5,174 nucleotides of DNA, taken from Treponema sp. GTDB taxonomy: Bacteria > Spirochaetota > Spirochaetia > Treponematales > Treponemataceae. The notes beneath the pieces were generated by a model. It was not told the origin of the DNA and made no database searches. It saw only the letters and a list, made by a program, of their open reading frames with translations. Location of the stretch: positions 1 through 5,174 of the forward strand of contig JAGABO010000075.1 of assembly GCA_017614655.1 (NCBI GenBank), read 5' to 3'. Shown here one piece after another: positions 1 through 5,174 of the stretch. Within the stretch, counting starts at the first letter, position 1, and each line of letters opens with the position of its first letter. The translations under genes and the position numbers were made by a program.

Positions 1-25
1 AAAATCAGGGTATAGTTTTTTTTAT

Positions 26-973
26 TTATTCTTCGTCATCTACGCCGGGAAGGAAGCTTTCTACTGTTCTTTTGAATGCTTCTGCGTTTCCTGATGCAGT
101 CTTAAAGAGATACGGGCTTGCGCTGCATTTTACGACATTATCCATGGAACCCTTTTCCGGTGGATAAGTCATTACGGTAACAGTCTCATCTGCTGTAGAA
201 AGTTCTGCAACAGCAATTGGTTCTGCTGCTGTAGGTTCTGCATCATCACTGAGCCATGAGTTTGCCGTCATGCTTGAAATTCCGTCTACAAAGAATACAA
301 CTTTAGACTGGTCAAGTTCCATTTCTTCTTTGCCGACAACAAACCACTTTGTCTGAGGAATCTCTGTATCAGTCTGCGGAACGGCAACTTTCTTAAGAGT
401 ATATTCACCGTCTGCATTCTTTATGTGGATGCTGTTGATCAAAGATATGCCGACTGAATAAGCTGTTTTTGTACGGATCGCATCTTTTGTGAAAGTAAAG
501 AGAGACTTAAGTCCCTGAGCAATAATCTGAACGGATGAAGAACTGTCGATGAGAGCGTAACACTGTGTTCCGTTAGGAGTGTCTTTACCGATGCAGATTG
601 TACGAACAGTCTTTCCGCCGGAGAGAGCTTCGACCTTGATGATTTTTTCATCCGTAAGGTCATAGCGTTCTTTGTCTCCGGAAGAAGTTGCAGTGCCAAG
701 AACCTTAACTGTTGAAACGGCATTTACAAATGATTTTATGAGAGGTTCATTTGTTGCGTAATTACCCCAGTACCATGCTCCGTCTTTTATTTCGAGCGTA
801 ATATCCTTTTCTGGATTTGACGGATATGAAATTTTTAAGCAGTCGATTTCACCTTTGACAGAAAGAGTTTTCATTGAGTTTTTTCCATCGAATGAAATCT
901 GAAGAATGTATATAAAGAGAAAAACTGCAATCAGTCCAAGAAGAACTGTTTTTCTGTTAAGAAACTTTTTCAT
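26..973 (-). CDS. DUF4340 domain protein, membrane-anchored, last gene of the Gld-type ABC operon
   Basis: This 315-aa protein has a short basic N-terminus (MKKFLNRK) and one hydrophobic segment at about residues 9-27, so it is probably anchored in the inner membrane with the rest outside the cytoplasm. No lipobox is visible. The body looks like DUF4340: a beta-rich unit with a W-Y-W element near 67-69, an E-R-Y-D-L-T motif at 102-107, then I-G-K (128-130) and Y-A-L-I-D (139-143) before a helix at about 150-170. A related-looking unit follows from about 181, with another Trp-containing strand (K-W-F-V-V). Family members commonly sit beside GldG-type genes, and their biochemical function is unknown to me. 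The start ATG overlaps the TAA of the GldG-like gene by one base (TAATG). An AGAGGAG ribosome site lies 8 nt upstream, inside the previous gene, indicating coupled translation. The C-terminus is acidic (DDEE). The family call is from pattern recognition. Confidence 0.87.
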   Translation of the reverse strand: MKKFLNRKTVLLGLIAVFLFIYILQISFDGKNSMKTLSVKGEIDCLKISYPSNPEKDITLEIKDGAWYWGNYATNEPLIKSFVNAVSTVKVLGTATSSGDKERYDLTDEKIIKVEALSGGKTVRTICIGKDTPNGTQCYALIDSSSSVQIIAQGLKSLFTFTKDAIRTKTAYSVGISLINSIHIKNADGEYTLKKVAVPQTDTEIPQTKWFVVGKEEMELDQSKVVFFVDGISSMTANSWLSDDAEPTAAEPIAVAELSTADETVTVMTYPPEKGSMDNVVKCSASPYLFKTASGNAEAFKRTVESFLPGVDDEE

Positions 974-3063
974 TATTTCTGCTCCTCTTTTGAAATCTGT
1001 CTTGGATCTTCAGGATTATAGAACTGCCTGATTCTGTCTTTCTTGTTTTTGCGTGCAAGAAGAACAAGGATTCCTGCAACTGCAACAAGAACTGCAAGTC
1101 CGAGTTTGTTGAACCATTCAGCGATGCGTTCTGCAAGGAGACTGGATTCTTCAAGTTCGTTCATGCTGAGTGCTTTTGTGCGCATCAGACAGAAGTCTTC
1201 GTTTCCGTTCATGTAGTCAACTGCATTGCGGAGGAAGAGTGCAACAGGCGTATTTGAATTAGGACTAGAAATAATTTGTGAAGTCGTTATCAATGATGTT
1301 GGAATTACAAGAACCTTTCCGCTTTGTGTGCTTTCTGCAATGTGGTTTTTAACTGTAAAATCATTCTGTGTGTTTTCAGAATTTTCTTCTGATTCACTCG
1401 GATTTTTGTCAAAGGCACTCTTGAATTTTCCTTCAAGAAGAACTGCAAGGTTTTTCTGTGAAAGCTTGTCGTCTTCCGGCGGGAAAATCATGCGAAGATT
1501 TAAGATTTCAGATGGATCTGTGCTTTCCCATGCTTTAGTTGAACTCTTTGCAAGAACGGTTACTTTAACGTTTTCATCATTTTCTGCTGCAGTTGTGTCG
1601 ATTGCCGATGCATTTATGAAGAAAACGTAGTTAAGGTTGTTTGTGATGGCATGATCCTGATTAAGGCTTTCCTTTTTAAGAACAGGAATATAATAAAGAT
1701 TTACTTTTCCATACTGATCATCATCTGTTGAATAGCATTCTTTATCGAAGACGTAATTTTCGCCCGTAGTTACACCGTAGTTTGTAAGAAGTTTTTCCAG
1801 TCCGTTATTTATCTTCATAAACTGCGGCTGCTGGTATTTTGTCTGCGGCATGACGATGTCGTATGAATCAGTAAAGATGATGAGGTTTCCGCCGGAAAGT
1901 ACGAACTGGTCAATTTTGTAAAGTTCAGCATCTGTAAATTCACCTTTTGCACCGTTAATGATAAGGTTTGTTACATTTGCCGGAATATCATTTTCTGCAA
2001 GATTAAGATCTTCAAGAGAATAAACGTCTCCAAGCATTGCAGCGAAGTTACCTGCACCTTCTTCGTTATCAGAAGAGTCATGTTCTCCGTGTCCTGTTGA
2101 ATAGGCGATGCTGCTTGTTTTTGAAACAAGGTTCAGGATTCCCTGATTAATGTTTTCTTCTATTGATTCAAGTCCGAGAACTGCCCACTGGAAAATCATG
2201 TTCTGGATTCTAACTGGAACTGTGAATACTTTGTCGCCGTAAGAAAGAACAAGACCGAATGCTCCGCTTACCTTTTCTCCGTCTTTATCTTTCCAGCTGA
2301 GTTCCTGTACTCCATAATCACGGGATGCATCTTCTGCCTGTTTTGTGTCGGCATTAACTTTTTCGAACTCAAGACGACCGTTGTACTTTGTGTTGATTTT
2401 GTTAAATGCTTCAGAAACTGCATTCTCTACATTCGAAAGATTTGCAATTCTAAATGCGTTCAATGAATCAGACTTGTAAAGCGTTAACTTGATTTTTCCA
2501 TCAAGACCTGCAAGAGCATTTGTGTTGTAAATGATTTTTGAAATTGCAGTAGTGATTTTGTATTCAAGACCTGATGTTGAATTAATTCCGTCAAGAATTT
2601 CAATCTGGTCTGCATAAGTAAATACAAGGCCCATGAAAATATTTTTGTAGGAAACTTCGTTGTTCTTAAGTTCGCGGGTCTGGAATTCATGAAGGCCATA
2701 ATCGTGTGCAATCTGATAGTTTTCATCGTTGTATTCTGAAGCGTCTGACTTAAGGTCAAAATATTCTACAGTAAGATTTTTGTCACCTGCTTCTTCGTAT
2801 TCAACAAGAAGGTCACGGACATAAGTATCAACGATGGCAAACTGCGGAGGAAGGTTCGAGCTGAAGAAAACTTTTATGCTTAAAGGTTCTTCAAGAGTGC
2901 TTACGATTTCCTTACTGGATTTTGAAAGTGTGAAAGACTTGCTGCTTGTAAGGTCAACTCTAAAGAAGGATTTTGATGCAACAAGATTTATAAGAATAAG
3001 CAGAACTGCAAAAAGAAAAATGTCGCTCTGCGGATTTTTAAGCCATGCTATAAACTTTTTCAT
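973..3063 (-). CDS. GldG-like auxiliary component of an ABC-2 transporter
   Basis: This 696-aa protein has one hydrophobic segment at each end (about 14-31 and 652-670), each flanked on the outer side by basic residues. That predicts both tails in the cytoplasm and a domain of about 620 residues outside it. After the first helix comes the typical GldG opening, F-R-V-D-L-T (34-39) and F-T-L-S (44-47), followed by a strand at 62-67. A GHGE motif lies at 324-327 and an L-S-G-G-N-L-I-I-F strand at 389-397, both usual for this family (ABC_transp_aux-like). Residues 550-580 are an acidic Ser/Asn-rich linker. It is longer than the roughly 500-600 aa I associate with GldG, apparently because the N-terminal unit is repeated (about 62-180 and 190-312). 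It starts 3 nt after the permease stop, in the same frame, with only a weak GGGG as ribosome site, so reinitiation is likely. Its precise role is not known; a structural or substrate-handling partner of the permease is an inference. Confidence 0.88.
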   Translation of the reverse strand: MKKFIAWLKNPQSDIFLFAVLLILINLVASKSFFRVDLTSSKSFTLSKSSKEIVSTLEEPLSIKVFFSSNLPPQFAIVDTYVRDLLVEYEEAGDKNLTVEYFDLKSDASEYNDENYQIAHDYGLHEFQTRELKNNEVSYKNIFMGLVFTYADQIEILDGINSTSGLEYKITTAISKIIYNTNALAGLDGKIKLTLYKSDSLNAFRIANLSNVENAVSEAFNKINTKYNGRLEFEKVNADTKQAEDASRDYGVQELSWKDKDGEKVSGAFGLVLSYGDKVFTVPVRIQNMIFQWAVLGLESIEENINQGILNLVSKTSSIAYSTGHGEHDSSDNEEGAGNFAAMLGDVYSLEDLNLAENDIPANVTNLIINGAKGEFTDAELYKIDQFVLSGGNLIIFTDSYDIVMPQTKYQQPQFMKINNGLEKLLTNYGVTTGENYVFDKECYSTDDDQYGKVNLYYIPVLKKESLNQDHAITNNLNYVFFINASAIDTTAAENDENVKVTVLAKSSTKAWESTDPSEILNLRMIFPPEDDKLSQKNLAVLLEGKFKSAFDKNPSESEENSENTQNDFTVKNHIAESTQSGKVLVIPTSLITTSQIISSPNSNTPVALFLRNAVDYMNGNEDFCLMRTKALSMNELEESSLLAERIAEWFNKLGLAVLVAVAGILVLLARKNKKDRIRQFYNPEDPRQISKEEQK

Positions 3064-3066
3064 AAA

Positions 3067-3792
3067 TCAGCCCCGCTTGGAATTCTTTACAGTGCGCACG
3101 GTAAGCGCAAGGAAAAGTGCTGTAATAGAGACAAAGTAGATTACATCGCGCGAGTCAATGATACCGCGTGAGATTGAATTAAAGTGGCTGGTTGCGCTCA
3201 GGAATAGCATTAACTGAACAAGTGAGCCGGGAACAAAGATTACGAAGATGTTTATAATAGAAAGAACCGCACATATTGCAAGAGAAACAAAGAATGCAAT
3301 AATCTGATTTTTTGTAACTGATGATGCAAAAAGTCCAATTGCGCAGAAAGCTGCAGAAAGAAGAACGGCTCCTGCATAACCGCCGATAATCGGTCCCGGA
3401 TTTGGGTTTCCGAAAATAAAGCAGGTGATTACATAGAAAACAGTCGGTGCAATCATTACAACAGAAGATATGACAAGTGCTGCATATTTTCCTATGATGA
3501 TTGAATCTGCCGTTACAGGAAGCGTTACGAGTGTTTCCAGAGTTCCGCTTTTCTTTTCTTCGCTAAAGATTCTCATCGAAAGTGCAGGAATAAAGAATGT
3601 ATACAGAATCGGAAGCAGTTCAAAGAATTCACGGAGTTCAGCACGTTTCTGCAGGAAGAAGGCAGAAAAGAACAGGAAACCTGATGCCAGAAGGAAGAGT
3701 CCTCCTACGATATATGCCATAGGGCTTGAAAAATATGCACCGAGTTCACGGCGTGCAATTACAGCCCATGCTTTTTTTTGTCTGTTAGCCAT
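3067..3792 (-). CDS. ABC-2 type permease, GldF-like
   Basis: This 241-aa integral membrane protein has about six hydrophobic segments (roughly 26-47, 56-76, 103-127, 134-156, 163-188 and 215-233), the expected number for an ABC-2 permease half. The N-terminus holds an amphipathic stretch with A-R-R-E-L (13-17) and Y-F-S-S-P-M-A-Y (20-27), typical of GldF-type permeases. Between helices 2 and 3 lies M-R-I-F-S-E-E-K-K-S-G-T-L-E (73-86), the conserved cytoplasmic coupling region thought to contact the ATPase. Near the end, S-H-F-N-S-I-S-R-G-I-I-D-S-R-D (202-216) is a GldF signature. Length is normal for the family. The ATG overlaps the ATPase TAA by one base, with a strong GGAGGT 8 nt upstream. 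It should form the membrane channel, probably as a dimer, with the ATPase encoded upstream. The transported substrate cannot be read from the sequence. Confidence 0.93.
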   Translation of the reverse strand: MANRQKKAWAVIARRELGAYFSSPMAYIVGGLFLLASGFLFFSAFFLQKRAELREFFELLPILYTFFIPALSMRIFSEEKKSGTLETLVTLPVTADSIIIGKYAALVISSVVMIAPTVFYVITCFIFGNPNPGPIIGGYAGAVLLSAAFCAIGLFASSVTKNQIIAFFVSLAICAVLSIINIFVIFVPGSLVQLMLFLSATSHFNSISRGIIDSRDVIYFVSITALFLALTVRTVKNSKRG

Positions 3793-4721
3793 TACTGCTC
3801 ACCTCCGTTTGTAAGGTTTCTGAATACGTCTTCGAGGCTGTTCTTGAGAAGCTGCATTTCGAAAAGTTCCCAGCCGTTTTCGATTACAGTGCGGCTGATG
3901 AGCGGACGAAGTTCAGTGTTTTCTGAAAGTGCAAGATGAACGCGAATCTTGTCGTCTTCCTGAGCTGTTGAGCAGGAAGCAATGCCCTTTACAGAAGAAA
4001 GTTTTTCTTTAACAAGATTAGAATCAGATGCTTTAATAAGAAGTTCGACTCTTGCAGAAGAGCCGTACTGTTCCCTGAGTGATTCCGGAGTGCTGTCTGC
4101 AATCTTTTTTCCACCGCTGATGATGATGACGCGGCTGCAGAGGGTTTCTACTTCGCTCAGGATGTGTGTTGATATGATTACAGTGCGGGTCTTTCCGATT
4201 TCGCGGATAAGTTCACGAACCTGAATAACCTGGTTAGGGTCAAGACCGCTTGTAGGTTCATCAAGAATAAGGATTTCCGGATCACCCATAAGCGCATGTG
4301 CAAGACCTACACGCTGCTTGTTACCGCGTGAAAGTTCTCCGATATTTTTGTGCATGACTTCTTTAAGACCGCACATCTTTGCAAGAAGGGGAACCTTTTC
4401 TGCAGGATCCTGTCCTTCGATTTCTGCAACGTAGGTAAGGTAGTCTGCAACGATCATGTCACCGTAGAGAGGTGCACTTTCGGGCATGTAGCCGATCTTG
4501 CGTTTTGTTTCAACAGGGTTTTCTACGTTATCAAGTCCGTCTATCCTTATGGTTCCGGAACTTGGTTCAAGAAAGCCGGTAATCATGCGCATTGTCGTAG
4601 TTTTACCGGCACCGTTGGGTCCTAAAAGCCCTACAATTTCACCAGTTTGAATTGAAAGGCTTACGTCGTCGACTGCACGGAAATTCCCAAAGAGACGGGA
4701 AACGTGCTCTAATTCAATCAT
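3792..4721 (-). CDS. ABC transporter ATP-binding protein, GldA-like
   Basis: This 309-aa cytoplasmic ATPase would drive the neighbouring permease. Visible motifs are Walker A GPNGAGKT (34-41), the Q-loop region G-Y-M-P-E (77-81) with Glu where Gln is usual, signature L-S-R-G-N (130-134), Walker B I-L-I-L-D-E-P (150-156) with catalytic Glu155, D-loop S-G-L-D (158-161) and H-loop His186. About 85 residues after the nucleotide-binding domain form a C-terminal extension of the DUF4162 type, ending L-E-D-V-F (296-300), as usual for exporters of this group. I chose the ATG at 4721 over one 48 nt upstream (4769). MIELEHVSR is the normal family N-terminus, a GGAGAA ribosome site lies just before it, and a TATAAT at 4747-4752 would start transcription inside the longer version. 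It is the first gene of the operon; its stop overlaps the permease start. Confidence 0.95.
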   Translation of the reverse strand: MIELEHVSRLFGNFRAVDDVSLSIQTGEIVGLLGPNGAGKTTTMRMITGFLEPSSGTIRIDGLDNVENPVETKRKIGYMPESAPLYGDMIVADYLTYVAEIEGQDPAEKVPLLAKMCGLKEVMHKNIGELSRGNKQRVGLAHALMGDPEILILDEPTSGLDPNQVIQVRELIREIGKTRTVIISTHILSEVETLCSRVIIISGGKKIADSTPESLREQYGSSARVELLIKASDSNLVKEKLSSVKGIASCSTAQEDDKIRVHLALSENTELRPLISRTVIENGWELFEMQLLKNSLEDVFRNLTNGGEQ

Positions 4722-4731
4722 AGCGATTCTC
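4722..4731 (-). promoter_or_regulatory. Ribosome binding site deciding the ATPase start
   Basis: On the minus strand the sequence before the ATG at 4721 reads CGGAGAATCGCT. The GGAG core sits 8 nt (AATCGCT plus one, depending on counting) from the start, a normal spacing. This supports 4721 rather than the upstream in-frame ATG at 4769 as the initiation site. Confidence 0.75.
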
Positions 4732-4743
4732 CGTTTTTTAACA

Positions 4744-4761
4744 TTTATTATAGAAGATAAA
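4744..4761. repeat. Left arm of 18-bp perfect inverted repeat
   Basis: The plus strand reads TTTATTATAGAAGATAAA. The exact reverse complement, TTTATCTTCTATAATAAA, occurs at 4889-4906, 127 bp away. Each arm contains an outward-facing TATAAT, one for each divergent gene. Possible meanings are a regulator site shared by both promoters, the terminal repeats of a small non-autonomous element, or an inversion or duplication relic. No flanking target-site duplication was seen. Confidence 0.8.
4747..4752 (-). promoter_or_regulatory. Probable -10 element of the ABC operon promoter
   Basis: A perfect TATAAT is present on the minus strand. Transcription would begin near 4740, leaving a leader of about 19 nt that carries the ribosome site of the ATPase gene. 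No good -35 box is seen at 16-18 bp: the hexamer at 17 bp is ACATAA, a poor match, and a TTCACA at 4773-4778 has a long 20-bp spacer. An activator-dependent or weak promoter is therefore possible. The element lies inside an 18-bp sequence repeated in inverted orientation at 4889-4906. Confidence 0.6.
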
Positions 4762-4790
4762 ATAATCAATTATGTGAAAAGTTACAAGAT

Positions 4791-4860
4791 GAAGACCGCC
4801 CCGCAGCCCCCCATCCCGCGCAGTAAAACCAGGCCTTCAAGCTCCTCTTCGCCTCCTGCC
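4791..4860. other. C-rich, high-G+C intergenic patch
   Basis: By hand count, 47 of 70 bases are G or C, and 24 of 30 in 4791-4820, inside an otherwise A+T-rich intergenic region. The plus strand is strongly C-rich (17 of 30 in the first part). The minus strand therefore carries G-runs of 3, 6, 4 and 2 within 4798-4818, which might fold into a two-tier G-quadruplex. No ORF with a ribosome site and no convincing long hairpin is present; only short stems such as CAGG/CCTG (4830-4833 with 4855-4858) can be drawn. Function unknown. Confidence 0.6.
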
Positions 4861-4874
4861 AATATGAGCAAAGT

Positions 4875-4903
4875 TTGCAAGTTTTTACTTTATCTTCTAT
4901 AAT
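4875..4903 (+). promoter_or_regulatory. Sigma-70-like promoter of the transporter gene
   Basis: TTGCAA (4875-4880, four of six matches to TTGACA) is followed after exactly 17 bp by a perfect TATAAT (4898-4903). Transcription would start near 4910 and give a leader of about 25 nt. The -10 lies in the inverted-repeat arm, but the -35 is outside it, so the two divergent promoters share only the -10 region. Confidence 0.72.
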
Positions 4904-4906
4904 AAA
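4889..4906. repeat. Right arm of 18-bp perfect inverted repeat
   Basis: The plus strand reads TTTATCTTCTATAATAAA, identical to the minus strand at 4744-4761. It contains the -10 of the plus-strand transporter gene. The match stops at both edges: neither the next inner nor the next outer base pair continues it. Confidence 0.8.
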
Positions 4907-4918
4907 GCGATATTTTTA

Positions 4919-4925
4919 GAGGTGA
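4919..4925 (+). promoter_or_regulatory. Ribosome binding site of the transporter gene
   Basis: GAGGTGA is a seven-base match to the anti-Shine-Dalgarno complement and lies 9 nt before the ATG at 4935. An in-frame TAA at 4929-4931 lies just upstream of that ATG and rules out an earlier start in this frame. Confidence 0.8.
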
Positions 4926-4934
4926 AGGTAAATC

Positions 4935-5174
4935 ATGCTTACTGCACAAATCTTAGTGGCTGCAGTTTTTCTGCTCATGTTTTTTTTCGTCATAACAGAG
5001 ATTTTTCCCAGACATCTTGTCACTTTAGGATGCGGACTTCTTGCCGTCCTTCTGGTTTTTATTCTGGGCTTCGGTGTTGCAGGTTCTTCCTGGGAGACTG
5101 CATTTAAGGCGATAAGGGAAACTTTAAATATAGAAAGCCTTGCGACCCTCGGTTTCTGGTACACTGCGGCAGGT
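4935..5174 (+). CDS. Putative SLC13/ArsB-NhaD-type ion transporter, N-terminal part (cut by window end)
   Basis: Eighty codons are open to the last base with no stop, so this is the 5' part of a longer gene. The product starts MLTAQILVAAVFLLMFFFV, an uncleaved-looking hydrophobic segment (about 4-20). It continues with T-E-I-F-P-R-H (21-27), a second hydrophobic stretch (about 28-48), then a Trp-containing loop W-E-T-A-F-K-A-I (53-60) and the beginning of a further segment L-A-T-L-G-F-W-Y (68-75). A short first helix ending in a charged E-x-x-x-R-H turn, a second helix, and a loop of the 'eAf.ai....l..l' type resemble the opening of SLC13/citrate and ArsB/NhaD transporters. These move anions or exchange ions across the inner membrane. 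With only 80 residues, the substrate cannot be named. It has its own promoter and strong ribosome site and is divergent from the ABC operon. Confidence 0.75.
   Translation, partial: MLTAQILVAAVFLLMFFFVITEIFPRHLVTLGCGLLAVLLVFILGFGVAGSSWETAFKAIRETLNIESLATLGFWYTAAG

Noticed and set aside
1..25. Possible terminator after the DUF4340 gene
   Set aside because: The 25 bases contain a T-run on the plus strand (A-run on the minus strand), but no hairpin is visible and the polarity is wrong for a minus-strand U-tract, so the operon may continue beyond the window.
1226..1630. Plus-strand open frame of 134 codons opposite the GldG-like gene
   Set aside because: It lies wholly antisense to a gene with clear family motifs, has no recognisable domain, and its composition is what an antisense shadow of that gene would give.
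3470..3814. Plus-strand open frame of 114 codons opposite the permease
   Set aside because: Ser/Arg-rich product with no domain, antisense to a well-supported membrane protein and crossing into the ATPase gene; a shadow.
4350..4625. Plus-strand open frame of 91 codons opposite the ATPase
   Set aside because: Antisense to the Walker A and Q-loop coding region, Cys/Phe-rich product with no family resemblance.
4830..4858. Hairpin terminator in the intergenic region
   Set aside because: Only a 4-bp stem with a long loop can be drawn and no T-tract follows; both neighbours are transcribed away from it, so no terminator is expected.
4922..5107. Plus-strand open frame of 61 codons in another frame over the transporter start
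   Set aside because: Cys/His/Phe-rich shadow of the transporter; its apparent start lies inside the transporter leader and it has no independent ribosome site.
4916..5164. Minus-strand open frame of 82 codons
   Set aside because: It is antisense to the plus-strand transporter start, which has a promoter, a strong ribosome site and typical membrane segments. The minus product is a basic, Thr/Lys/Arg-rich shadow.

Overview
The window most resembles a spirochaete of the Treponema type. This is an inference from protein style (Lys/Asn/Ser-rich, A+T-leaning coding sequence) and from remembered similarity of the gene set; nothing in the window proves the taxon. No RNA gene, IS element, CRISPR array or origin was seen.

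Minus strand, 4721 down to 26: four tightly packed genes form one operon encoding a GldA/GldF/GldG-type ABC system. In transcription order they are the ATPase (3792-4721), a six-helix ABC-2 permease of the GldF type (3067-3792), a large membrane-anchored extracytoplasmic GldG-like auxiliary protein (973-3063), and a membrane-anchored DUF4340 protein (26-973). Two junctions are 1-nt TAATG overlaps. The permease/GldG junction is a 3-nt gap in the same reading frame. The ATPase presumably powers the permease. The GldG-like and DUF4340 proteins would supply a large extracytoplasmic module. The substrate is unknown. The Gld names come from Bacteroidetes gliding, but related cassettes occur in non-gliding bacteria, so no motility role is claimed.

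Intergenic 4722-4934 (213 bp): a divergent promoter region. Both genes have a perfect TATAAT -10, each inside the same 18-bp sequence in opposite orientation (4744-4761 and 4889-4906). Between the two copies lies a C-rich, roughly 67% G+C patch that contrasts with its A+T-rich surroundings.

Plus strand, 4935 to the window edge: the first 80 codons of a hydrophobic protein that looks like the N-terminus of an SLC13/ArsB-NhaD-type ion transporter. It continues past the window.

The points most worth a second look are the apparent tandem domain duplication in the GldG-like protein, the single in-frame UGA separating permease from GldG, and the 18-bp inverted repeat carrying both promoters around a G+C-rich core.
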